Assembly (NCBI GenBank): GCA_030762175.1
Contig: CM060846.1
Span: forward strand, 308,918,512-308,982,511
Direction: 5' to 3'
DNA: 64,000 bases
DNA from: Metallyticus violacea
Lineage: Eukaryota > Arthropoda > Insecta > Mantodea > Metallyticidae
A program made the position numbers and the translations under genes. The notes under the pieces were generated by a model. That model was given only the letters and a program-made list of their open reading frames with translations, was not told where the DNA came from and did no database searches. This document shows positions 24,246 through 35,888 of the stretch, piece after piece; position 1 is the stretch's first letter, and the number at the start of each line of letters is the position of its first letter.

Positions 24246-26388
24246 AAAATATTTAATTTATATTTGTGATCATTTCAGATAAATACGTTTTCAGCAAATG
24301 AAATCAAGATTATGTCCAATTAGCATGTTTTTATTTATATCAAAACTCCTGGTGCAACATTAACTAATGATAAAATACACCTAATCAAGGTATAGATGTA
24401 AGTAATCTGAAAATGTGCTATAGGCGGAAGGTTACATTTGCTTTCCAATAAAAACATTATTTTTTTTCTGAAGTACACCGTTCAGCCGTGTTAGTTTATT
24501 TTCCAGCTGACTGCTCTATGTCTGTGTACCTGGATTTGTTTACACTTTAATGTTACTCCATAACTCACCTTAAATCAACGTATATAGTTGAAGCGTAGAA
24601 AACCCACGTCCAGGGTGGATTTTATACCAACCTGTTATCATCACCAGTTAGAAAATATGAGAAACAGCAAGTCACGCTACATTGCAGCTACTGTAAATAA
24701 CGTGTGCCATAGAATAGAGACGGAACGGTTTTTTTTTTTTTTTTTTTTTTCCCCGCACTGTTCTAGATCAGACAAGGAAACATTTTATACGGTTATGCTT
24801 TATTGAAAAATAAACATGATGATATCTATAGGTATGAAAACCTCGCCTTGAACATTAAAAATCAGAATAAAAGACATCTTATTTCTTATAGCTAATACAA
24901 TTGCAAAATCCCATAAAATTGAGCTGTTACAGTTTTCACTTGTTTCTGTAACTTTTTCAGTAACAAAGACAGTTCTCTCTTACGTATTTATAAGAAAGCG
25001 GCACAAGAAATATATTCTTAATCCGACTTAATTGAGTTATTTTTGGAGTTAATAATACTTTACTACCTTTTTTTTTAACAAAACTGCTTAAGCTTCCTGA
25101 AAAATATATATTATTACTAGATCTTATACATATCTTTTTCTCTTAAACGAGTATGTTCTTGCAATATGTTGAAAATTTTAATGTGATACCAACATTGAAT
25201 TTTGTATAAAATTCAAGAGGAAAGGCAGAAAAATGGAATTATTTCTGTGCCAGGTAAAATAATGTTTTTATCACTTCAGTACACTGACAGCTGGCACACA
25301 AGATAACGTAATATAAGGCTACCTGTCATTGGTCCACTGACACGTAACAACATCCCTGCTGTAATCTTAGGGATGTGCAGTGTCACCGTGCTAACTGGGA
25401 TTACAGGTTGCTGGGATGAAGAAAGTGACAACGTCACAAAATTTGAATATGCATTATATCATCGAAAATGTTTTAGAAACAAAATAAGAGCTAACAAACA
25501 TATATTCTGTTTGGGAATCTAAGCAAAATGGAGCATAAAATAGTTTCAACACGCCAACAGGTATTATTATGGAGAGTAAGAACGGAATCACAACGTTTTA
25601 TAACTAGCAGTTTTATACACAATGTTTATAATTCCATAGCTCTTTATCCGGGTCTTTACTTATCTTCAATACTGGTCTCATGTTTTCTCTTCATACTTTA
25701 GGTTTAGTATCAGCATATTAGCAGAGGTTTGATATCTCTGAAGCGTATCATTTAACTGCACAAGTTTTCCCTGCTCGTATTACAATAATTGTTATATCAC
25801 TCGGTCTACAGCAGCGTTACTGGGTACTGCGTTATCTCTATCACCTTTCAACTGCATGGCAAGCCACGGGAATCAAAATGATTAATTTAAAGATCTCTAA
25901 TAGATACTCGCTGGCAAAACTCTAGAGAACGATATGATTGGATAAAAATAAATGGCTGCTGGTAGGAACTGTAAATAAGAAAACTATCAACTGTGCTCAT
26001 TCCAAAACAAATAATGAATGTAAAGTTTTCAGTATAACAATTGAATAGGATTGCTACTTCGGCTAGTTGTAGGATGTATTTTATTGGACCATAAATGCAG
26101 CATGGAAGTAAATTGTGCATGCTCTGGTGATTTGGAGATTGCTATTTTACATACCGAACATAAACTCACGAAGTTGAGCAGTGTAGACAGTCCTTGAAAT
26201 GCACTGTAAAATCAACAATAGTAAATTAAGCATTAAAATGTTGTGAGGGCATACCACTCTAAAACGTTGCATTTTTTACATTCATTGCAATTATATTTTA
26301 TTATTCTTGCATCATATTTCAGGTTCATATTTGCTTACTTGTGAGTCAATTAAAGATGCAAAAAGTGGAAAAATTTTACAATTTCCTA
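24246..26388. other. unassigned AT-rich stretch, with a T22 run
   Basis: A run of 22 T lies at 24,729-24,750. It could be the poly(A) end of an old minus-strand retroposon, but I recognise no element next to it. Nothing else was identified. Confidence 0.5.
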
Positions 26389-27715
26389 TTTTTTTTTTTT
26401 TTTTTTTTTTTGATGGCAAGAATTGAAAAGTTTTTCTTTGGAAATAATTATACGCAATTGCACAGCGAAGTGTTTATCCAAGAAAAATAACTTTCGGATT
26501 CTCTTTATGTATAAATGGTCTTCTTCTTCTCCCTTGAATGGATTAAATCTTATGAATTCTTCCGGCCTCACTCCAGCATTTCATTTCTGTCTCGGGCGTC
26601 CCGGGTCTCTTCGGTCTCTAAATTTATATACCATAAGTACTTTTGGAATGCTGGTATTCTAGACCGTATATCTAGTTGCTTCTGTTTATCTGATGTATTC
26701 TAAGAGTGTTCTTAAATTTGCATTTATGTGTCTCTGCCATATAGCAGTACCGAAACCGTCTTATATTTTAAGTTTTGTATTCGTTCTTGTTGTTTTTAAT
26801 TTTTTCTAATATTCCCGCACACTATGTGTATTTATTTAATTATGTTTCTATGTCTACTTTGAAATGATGTTATAACCCAAATAATTTACCTTTTACTTGA
26901 TCAAAATATTTATTTTCTAAAATTACTCAGTATTTTCCCTGGAATGCCCTTATCTTTATTTTATAAATTGAGCCGTTAAGATTATATATCATTCTGTTTT
27001 TGTATACTACGAGTACATAAACTGTCTTTTGAAGTTATTCTAGTGAATCTTTTACTATTATTCTCCAATTCTAATAAAAAGGAGAGTATGATAATGCGCA
27101 CCCTTACACGCTGATTAAATATTATATTCCTACCTATAAAGCGTGGCATTATATACACTATTATGTATTTTATTAGATGAGCATATTCTTCCATTATTCC
27201 TCATAATTTTAGTCTATCTTATCAAACGCATTTTCTCGGTGTATCAATTATACTCTCTACTTTTCTCAGTTATTTCTCCAACTTTAAAAATATTAACTGT
27301 GCATGAATTAGCAGTTCGAAAACCGTTCTGTTCTTCCAATAGTAATGTTTCTGTTAATGATTTTAATTTATTATTAAAGATTCCTGCATATACTACATAT
27401 GTAAGAGTTTAACATACAAGTTCCTCTATAGTTTGAAGGTTTATTCCGTTCCCCGTGTAGAGGTTGTACCTGCTATTAGCCAATTGTATAGAATTTTATT
27501 CTTAGCACAGCACTTGTTCATCAGTAGTAGAATATGTAATGTAAGCAACTGTATTACCTTCTTTGTTAATTTTATATTAATTCTTTCTGATCCTGGAGAT
27601 ATTCTGTTTTTCTTCTTTGTTATTATATCTTCTAATTCTTCTAGCATTATTAGGTCAATTTTATTGTTTGTTTCTTATATCTATGGTATAACCGTAGTTA
27701 AACCAGCCATCTTAT
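26389..27715 (-). pseudogene. non-LTR retrotransposon (LINE), 5'-truncated and degraded, minus strand
   Basis: Minus-strand reverse-transcriptase remains in family order. KNRISPGSERINIKLTK, near 27,610, matches the MKNNKSPGPDGI start of the RT domain. SLTETLLLEEQNGFRTANSC, near 27,320, matches the LxxEQxGFRxGRSC block. FNQRVRVR, near 27,110, sits where INQGVRQG is expected. VNYLGYNITS, near 26,880, matches FNYLGxxIS. FRDRRDPGRPRQKWNAG, near 26,600, matches the C-terminal RRxPGRPRxRW block. The 3' end is marked by T23 at 26,389-26,411, i.e. a poly(A) tail on this strand about 110 bases past the last coding block. No YADD box was readable, and several stops and shifts are present. The 5' limit is uncertain; the endonuclease is missing. 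Confidence 0.85.
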
Positions 27716-29340
27716 ATTAACACTTCAATTTGTACGTTTTGTTTTATATTTAATTTAAGTGTCATAGTATTTATACGCTAAGTCCTGTCTCCCATGCACA
27801 TAACTATTTTGCATAAATAGTAAAAATATAAATATCTAATAACTGAATACAGTGGCATTCTTCTGTTAGGTTGGTGGACTCGTAAATACGGCTTATGTAG
27901 CAGTTTCATTGAGACAAGTACAGTCCTCATTCCTATCAAGTAACTTGTGCATGAATAATGAGTAGATCCATTTTCCTTGGAGTCGGGGAGTACGATTACA
28001 TTTAGGTTTGGATATTTTCGACTTTTTAAAATATTTCCTATAATAAGAAAAATTCAGAGTATTTTCAATTGAAATTTTCCGATTTTCCCCTTCTTGCATC
28101 ACTAGAATCAAAGTTCCGCTATATATTCACACTGCCCACCAACTCTGATCTAAGTACGTTGTTCTAAGACTAACTTAGGCTAACTTACTGCAAACTAAAA
28201 GGAAGTTTAGAGCTGTCAGCAACTATTACGTTGTAGTGTCCACGAAACTAGGGATTAGCTAAACTCGCTCTTACGCGAAAATGCTAGGAAAAAACTTTGT
28301 TATAGACTCCTTCCCCTCGTGGTCAGTAATTGGTAAGGGATTTAAAGCATTGAATTAAGACATGAAGTTTAGAAAGCCTTCAGAACAGAGATATCAACTT
28401 CAGTGTGTCGGTACAGAAAGAGTTGTCAATTGGATTAGCCTGCTAAGTACATATTTCCCGCAGGGTTTAAATGTTAACTTAAGGTATACTCACAGAAGCT
28501 ATTGCGTTGTTTTATTATGAGAAAAAATTTATGATTTTAAATGACAGAAATTAATAGCAGCTTTGTATGTTAATGCACCATAATTTTACGCCGTATGTTA
28601 ACATTTCTCACCACCAATATCTCTTTTTTGGCTAACAACATTTACTCTAAAATATTTGGAAATATAAATGGGAAGGTCTATTGACAATATATCCTTGCCA
28701 ACTACGCTATCAATACTTTTAAACGAATTTATTTTGGTTTTATTTTCGGCATTTTTGTAAGCTCCAAAAGCACACTCCTTTAGCCGCGAATGGCAATTGA
28801 TGTGATATAAAAAGTGGCATACAACTGCATACCTACGCAGGAATTTCCCTTGTAGAGGTCATGTGGCTGTTCACATTTCAACTAGAGACCGCTACGCACA
28901 GCTCAAATATCATGATTTACATAGCTCAATCAGTGCTAGAAGTTCTTTAGCAACAATCATTTAAAAATCAGCAAATTAATATTTCAAGCATATTAAAACG
29001 AACTATTGGCATATATGGCTGCCGCATATACGGCATATTTGACCAGTAGGTACGCCACTGTAGTAACTGCTTTACTTATTGAAGTCGTTGGTAATCTTAG
29101 GATCGCTCAAGAACCTGTGACTCAAGTCGCACGAGACGGGGATATAGCACTTGTCGTAGTAGAGTTGTTCTGGCGGTGCCACGTGCGCGGTATTTTACTG
29201 AGAAAGAACAAATTGATAGAAATTATTTCAAAACTGTTCAGCTCTTTGTGCTTGAAGGGAATTTACACAGAATTTTCCCATTGCTGTGTACCCTCAAGTA
29301 AAGCACAACAAATATTAGTGAATAAATATGACACCGTAAG
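27716..29340. other. unassigned stretch
   Basis: Nothing firm. The part next to 27,716 may continue the LINE. The open frame at 29,006-29,425 ends in a lysine/arginine run created by the purine tract and has no recognised domain. Confidence 0.45.
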
Positions 29341-29346
29341 CACAGT

Positions 29347-29360
29347 GTTGAAAAAAGAAA

Positions 29361-29391
<31 letters not shown>

Positions 29392-29420
29392 AAAAACACG
29401 TTCTCGAAGACGAAGGAAAA
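29347..29420 (+). repeat. A-rich purine tract
   Basis: Long A runs broken by single G residues, ending in GAAGACGAAGG. Low-complexity sequence, possibly an expanded poly(A) tail of an unrecognised retroposon. Confidence 0.85.
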
Positions 29421-31732
29421 CTTGAATGAAATCAGAGCCAGTCTAGAGCTTTCGCCTAAAAATCAATAGATTAATTTGCAGGACAGAGAAACATTTCTCT
29501 ACCATCTGCAAGAAACGCAACAAAGTTACGAATGTTAAAATCATAGAGGTACTCATGATATGGCAGAAACCGATCCTGCTCAAAGATCGAATTGTTCAAA
29601 TTACTTTCGAATTAACATAAATAAGCATGACTTCAGTTGATAAACTTGGGCGAGTGAGTGATAACATATTCTCGCAACATGGATCTTATATACGAATCTA
29701 AGATAAGTGTCATAATTCATTTGTGCTTCCGACGTTGTAAGGGAGCAATGCTCGACCTGTAGCCCGGGAGCCAGAAGCCGTGGTACGGACGCCATTTATA
29801 TTAAGGACCATGTAATAACGCAATGCCAAGAATTGCAAAAAAATTTCCCCTAAAATATTTGACCCAGACACCATCATCAAATTTTTATATGTACATTATC
29901 ATTGGAGAGACGAGGTGCCATCGTAATTCGGGCCCTGGTGATAAATATTTATGCTAACACCAAAAATAATAAAACTGTTATTGCTAAGAGATTCTCCATA
30001 ACGTGCTAGAACTAACGTTTGACTCCATTACTACTAGTATTTTATTCGCAACTTAAGGTTATATTGCGAAGTACTAGGTAATGCTGTTTGATGCGCTCTT
30101 GTTTAAGGAAGTGCTTGAGGCTACGACGTTATTGTATGTCATAACTTCGTGCAGTCGAGCACTCCTACAAATCTTCTATCTAGACATCTGCACAATAAAG
30201 ACGTTTTACTACCACAATTAATTCTCTTCATTTTTACTACTTTGGTTCATAGCGAGAAGTTTATTGGTAATATTGAAGGTGGGTTTATGTATGTCTATCT
30301 ACCTCATAGCCTATCCTTTGATATTGATCCCTTTGGTTTATTCCCTTTGTGTCTGCTGTTTGTTTGGAATGTTCATATAAAACATTAAAGAACTTAAATA
30401 AGCCAGATAATTGTTTTCAAATATGTAATTCAGATGTTCATCAATGACTGGAAACACTTCTGCAACTGGAATTTATGTTGTTGAAAATGTGTAACACATA
30501 GCGTTCAAAACTTTAATTATAATACGAATATTTAAATAAATGAACCATGTTTTCGAACAGACTTCTTTGCAACCGGTATAGACATCAATTTAGAAATAAT
30601 GAGGCTCGTGATATTTCTAAAATTTTCTAGTGTTTTGCTATAAGACTGGTGCAAACATCCTGGAATACTGTTCACTTTAATGGAAAATCCTTCTCTTAAT
30701 ATCTTAGGCTCAAGACAAACATATGTAATCAGATTATTATTTCAAAAATCCGTCAACTTGGAGCATATTGAAAGTCTATGAAATGTTTTCAATATACAAG
30801 AGCATTGAAGTTTCTCTGTTTTCAGCATGATAAACATTTGAATCATTGCTATACCAATTGGGAGGTCTCTTTTTCATGGACACCAATAATATCGGTGGTT
30901 GACAAAGCATATAGAAAGAAATGTCTACCAAAAAGAAAAAAAATTATACTATTAAAAATGTGTTACCTTGGTAATGCATATATTTTAACATATTCCTGTA
31001 TTTATCCACTCAGATATTTATAGTTTGCACTTTAAAAACAAAATTCGTTGTAAATTTAGTTTCTTTGTTTAGTTAGTATCTTCATATCTTTAGTTATTTA
31101 ATTAAGTAGTCGAACAATAGTTAACTGTATCGTAAATTACATTGTAGAAAATACACTCCCCATTTTTTGGTATCTTAATCCTAGAATACTAACGCAATTT
31201 TACCTATACTACACATATGTACAATTTACTTGGAAGATGTATAAAGGCTTTGACAAATGAGCATTGTTCATATAATTAAAATATATTGTCTTTTTAAGTT
31301 TTAATTACAGCGATAGATAATGGGCAAAAAGTGTTAACATTTTTCAAATAATACACAAAAATGTTACAAATATTTGCAACAAAACAAAGAAACATGTTAA
31401 AATTGTCTATTAATTTTAAAACTAATATTACAGAAAGTCATAGTTGGTATTATTGAAAGTGAAATTACCACATTCCGTGTTATGGGTAATCAAGACACCA
31501 TTTCTACAATGAAACTGGAGTTAGAAGTTTGTTCGTGCAAGATGTGTGAGAATATTTATGCCACATTCAACAGTTAACACGAAATATTGTTTCACAAATT
31601 TATTTGGTACATAAAAATGCCAAAAGGTGCAATGAATATGTATAGCCTCTTACACACTTAAACACTAAAAATACGTATATATATTGTAAATGAAAAATAA
31701 AAATAAAACAACACTATTAACAATGTAACATG
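29421..31732. other. unassigned stretch
   Basis: AT-rich, only short open frames; no recognised repeat or protein motif. Confidence 0.5.
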
Positions 31733-31951
31733 TTAACAGTAATAATAAAAGTAGATAAGGATAAAACACTTAGATAATGTCACACTTGAAATTGCTATAT
31801 TTCGAACTACTGGAGTTCTTCAATGGCAAGAAGCTAGACCAAATTGGCCACTTCTTGCCATTGAAGAACTGCAGTAGTTCGAAATATAGCAATTTCAAGT
31901 GTGATTTTATCTTAGTGTTTTATCATTATCTACTTTTATTATTACTGTTAA
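31733..31951. mobile_element. near-perfect foldback element with TTAA at both ends
   Basis: Two 101-bp arms, 31,733-31,833 and 31,851-31,951, are reverse complements at about 96 of 101 positions with no gaps, around a 17-base loop. The outer ends read TTAACAGTAATAATAAAAG and its complement, so TTAA stands at each edge, and complementarity stops there. TTAA is the target-site duplication of piggyBac-type elements, so this may be a piggyBac-mobilised foldback MITE, though the terminal CAGTAAT is not a typical piggyBac end (usually CCC...). As RNA it would form a long hairpin. No coding content. Confidence 0.85.
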
Positions 31952-33330
31952 TTTATATATATATTCTAGAAGCTCCAACCATATGAAAAATTGGCGTACA
32001 TACTTTTAGAATTTCTTGTTACCATTGCAACATATCCGTACTTAACAGTCGTAGATTGCAAAACAAATGGGGCAGAAAATAATATGAACTAATCTAACAT
32101 TAAGTATGGTTTTACAACGTATCTGAATAGTGCGTCATATGACTATATACAATTTAAAGAGAGAGGTATGAAGCATTTAACAGACTGAAGAAATCACTAC
32201 GTGAGATGAAACAGATCATCAGGTTGGACAAGGGAAGGGCAAGGGGCCTGAAGCGAGAGAAAGAAACACTTCCTCTTGAACTTCAACCTAAAGGTAATGC
32301 GGTTCTGCGCAGTTAAAAAAAAAAAATGTCAGAGGAAATCAGATAAGAGCCTTTCAGTTGCGCTTTGGTGGCTGGTAAATACCGTGCAGTCTGACCTCCC
32401 TCGTTTGTTTTTATTACCTAGCACGAGGTAGTTTAGATATTTGGGTTCTCACTAGTAAACCTACTTTTAAGTTGAATGCAAAGTCGTATTTTTTGCAGTT
32501 TATACAGAATAATAGTATATTGGAAGCAATGAATTGTCTTAGGATGCTATTGAAATAGCTAAATATAACATTTTTATTCCAATGCCTAATATTCCTTCGG
32601 CTTTACTCTGTGTATTATTAAAATTAAAACAAGAGGTGCAGAAATGAACAAGACACTGAAATTGTTACACAAATAACGTAATATTTCCAACAGTTTTGTG
32701 TTCTTCTTCAAAGGGAGTAAAGGTGGTAAAAGTTAATAATGAATATCGAATGGGACGTACTGCGTGGAAACAGTCAAAACAAGGTGGAGGAGTAAGGGGA
32801 CTATATTAATACACAAAAAATAATAATAAGTAAAAATGAATATTATCACACAAGATTTAAACCTGGAATTGTACGCATTTTACCAAAAATCTCTCTATCT
32901 GGCAACTTTTCAGAGACATGAGCGGGTAACGCACCAATAGCTGTTAAATTAAACGTGTTATCAAAATCCTTAGAGTGGAACGGAACATGTTGGCAAGGGG
33001 AGGGAAACTTGGGTTTAGCAAAACAGCAGTAGATGGTAAACCAATATAAAATTCCTTGCAAATAATACAACATAATTTATACATAGGTAAATCAGGACAT
33101 TTGCTGAAAGTAGATGCAGTTTTTAATGAGGAACATTTTGTGTTACAAAACGTATGTTTTCTTGAAACGTCGTTTAGAAATTGTGCACAATGGCAAAGTG
33201 TGATCCATTCGTGAGGATCGACATATTATTTATTTTTAATATACATATTTTATAATAATATATAATATACTATTAGTATTCATTTAATTTTGAGTACTGC
33301 TGTTAATGACATAAGTAAATATTAAGGTAT
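31952..33330. other. unassigned stretch
   Basis: Includes a short open, charged frame at about 32,158-32,308 with splice-like borders (see findings). Nothing else recognised. Confidence 0.4.
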
Positions 33331-33388
33331 ATCCATAAGTTTCCAGCCCAACCTTTTTCTAGGTATGATAAAGAAAATAAAGTATATT

Positions 33389-34406
33389 TCACTCTTCAAT
33401 ATAGTTACCCTTTATTGTACACTTCTCATATTTTTGAATTAACATTTCAACCCCGCCCCCAATATAGTCAGAAGTCTTGTTAGCAAGATGGGCATAAACA
33501 GTATCTATCACTTCTAAGTAACATTTAAATTTCCTTCCTCGAAGGTCTTTCTTGAGTTTTAAAAAGGGAGCTTAATCTGGGATGTAGGGTAGATGGTCGA
33601 TCTCCTTGAAGTCACATTTTCTCACAGCTTCTTTTGCAATAAGAGCTGTATGCAAAGGTGCATTATCGTGAAGAAGGCGCACACCTTCACTGAGCTTTTC
33701 TAGCCTTTTCTATTTGATAGAAGCACGTGGTCTGTGCGGTAGGTCAGCATAGTACTCCCCATTTACTGTGGTGTTGTCTTTTTGAGGTCAATGAAGAGCA
33801 TTCCTTCACAGTCCCAAAAGATTGTGGCTATGATCTTCTTAGTTCACTGAGTGACATTGACCTTTAGAGACGGTGCTTCACCAGGTGTACTGTGCTCCAT
33901 TGACTCTCTTTTGGACAAGAGATCATAGTAGAGAACCGTAGTTTCATCTCCTGTAACAATGGTTTGCGTAACTTCTCTCTTGTTGCCACGGCAGAGATCC
34001 AAAATGCCTGACAACAGGTGACTCGTTACTGCTTTTGGACTAAGGAAAGAAGTCTAAGCACCAATCTTGCACTAACCTTATTCATATTTAAATGTTTATG
34101 AGTAATTCGAAAGACTTATTTTAAAAAGGCGCAACCTTGCTGCTATTTCTGTAACTTTGAGCCGCTGGTCTTCCATAATTTCTTCTTTCACAAGAGCGAT
34201 GTTTTCTGGAGTGAGCAGCTCCAAGTGCCTACCTGCACGCTCTTCGTCTTCAATGTTTTCTCTACCCATTTGAAAACATTTGGGCCATTCTTTTACGGTA
34301 GAGTATGAGGGGGATGCTTCCCAATATATACCGTCCAATCGCTGTTAAATTTCATTTGGAGCTAGTGCTCCTTTGTGAAGAACTTAATAACAGCTCGAAA
34401 CTCCAT
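33389..34406 (-). pseudogene. mariner (DD34D) transposase pseudogene, whole coding length
   Basis: Minus-strand mariner transposase from MEFRAVIKFFTKEH (34,406), after which an in-frame stop appears, to YEKCTIKGNYIEE and a stop at 33,389. This is 1,018 bp, close to the usual roughly 340 codons. In order: helix-turn-helix block PSYSTVKEWPKCF; linker HLNMNKVSARLV; first catalytic Asp in VTGDETTVLYYDLLSK (usual GDETW, Trp changed); second Asp in LLHDNAPLHTALIAKEAV; third Asp in LPYIPD, where the next Leu codon has become a stop. All three Asp residues survive, but the frame is broken several times, so there is no active enzyme. GTTTCCAGCCCAACC at about 33,339 lies where the 3' inverted repeat should be; I found no matching 5' copy. 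Confidence 0.9.
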
Positions 34407-35369
34407 TTTGAACCTGTCACGATCTTTTACATATAGCCAAGCGGAGCTGAAGTTATAGCTGCAATTATTTAATAAATAGATAAGACATGACACCAGATAA
34501 GGATTTTGTGAAGGCGATAATCCTTATCGGCGAGGCCGAAACCTACCCTCGTATGTTCGAAAAAAATAAATATCCTTTCCTTACGCTACATTTTATACAG
34601 AAGATCGAGACGTCTCTCCTTCATTTCTGCAAAGATGTCATTGAATTCTGAGATTCTGTTCAAGTTCCAGAGGAGCTGCTTCCCTATTGCCATTCCAGGG
34701 TTTGAAAGTCCATTATTTGACATTGTGCTTCTTAAATAATGATTTTCAAATGCCGCATTGGATAATATATGCGATTTAAAAATATGTTCCTATTTGTGCG
34801 ATCTATCTTCCGTCACAGATGTCCTAACTCACTGTGCATAATTTCTGGAGACATAGTTAGCAAATGATATTATGTTAAATATTCTCTAGATTGCTATTGT
34901 TAATATATATTGTTAATTTTTTCAGACTAAAAACATGCAAAACTTTTCTCTATTTTATTTATTTAAAATTGTTTTATAATACAAAGTTTCTTTGCATCGT
35001 TAACACTTCCTCTCAGGAACAGCAATACAAATTTTGATATTATTTTTAGAAGCTAATATTTATTGCCATAGTTCAAGTCGTTTTATGTTACACTTAAAAA
35101 GCTGTGCTGCGTTTTAATAGCATACTCAATGACCTCTATTATTGTATATCCTTTTGCCGTAAAACAAGTTGCAATATTTTTCTCTAAGAGCAACAAAAAA
35201 CACCGTTAATATCATAACCTTATTATGTTTGTGTTTACATCATTCAAGCATTAGGGCCTTTCGGCTAATTCTGCATAGCTCTGTACATGGCAAGCAATTA
35301 TTAGACTATATAAACTTAGGTGTTACTCTATCTGAAAGAAGGTTTCAACAACGAAGTTAAGATTATAAG
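34407..35369. other. unassigned stretch
   Basis: The first tens of bases are probably mariner 5' leader. The remainder is AT-rich with nothing recognised. Confidence 0.45.
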
Positions 35370-35888
35370 TGGCTGAGCGGAAGGGCTCAGGGTGTATTGC
35401 ATTTGACAGATTTCGGGTTCAATTGTCGCTGGACCACCGCCCCGACCTTGGTATTTTTCGTGGATACTCTTGGACACATAGGCGAATATTTACATTCCAT
35501 ATATTTTCCGATTTTTCATTTCCTTTTATTTCATTCCCTTGGTTCTGTTACAGGGTTAAAAGTGCCAAGCGAGGTGGCCTAGTACGGTGTGACGGTGGCT
35601 TGCACTTTAGAAAGGTTTCTGTCTCGGCGTCTGGCATTAAAGCAAACCTTCTGAGGGGTTGATACTCCTTGGGCAGAGGAGCTCCGACGACTTCAGGGTT
35701 TTCTTATCTGGAAAAAGTATCACGGATCTCGGTTAAATCAGCGCAGTTATTGTTAAACCTCCCTCACTTTGTCCTTTGAATCCGAAAATGCCTCCATTAA
35801 AGACGTAGGAACAAAGGGCCATGCGTGAACAAGCTCAGGTATCGAAGTATTGTCCTTCGACCACAATCTAATCCAAGGATTATAAGTA
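35370..35888 (+). repeat. dispersed repeat C, copy 2, with a tRNA-like head
   Basis: The part 35,551-35,888 matches 9009-9350 block by block (CAGGGT-AAAAGT, then TACGG-GTGAC-GTGGCTTGC, then CTTCTGAGG). Ahead of it, 35,370-35,440 looks like a tRNA: A-box-like GTGGCTGAGCGG and B-box-like GGGTTCAATTGTCGC. If both parts belong together, the family is a long SINE with a Ser/Leu-like tRNA head. If not, a separate tRNA-like repeat lies beside it. The 9-kb copy shows no tRNA head. Confidence 0.5.

Noticed and set aside
29006..29425. 139-codon plus-strand open frame
   Set aside because: The C-terminal third comes from the A-rich purine tract, and the rest has no recognised domain, splice context or paralogue in the window.
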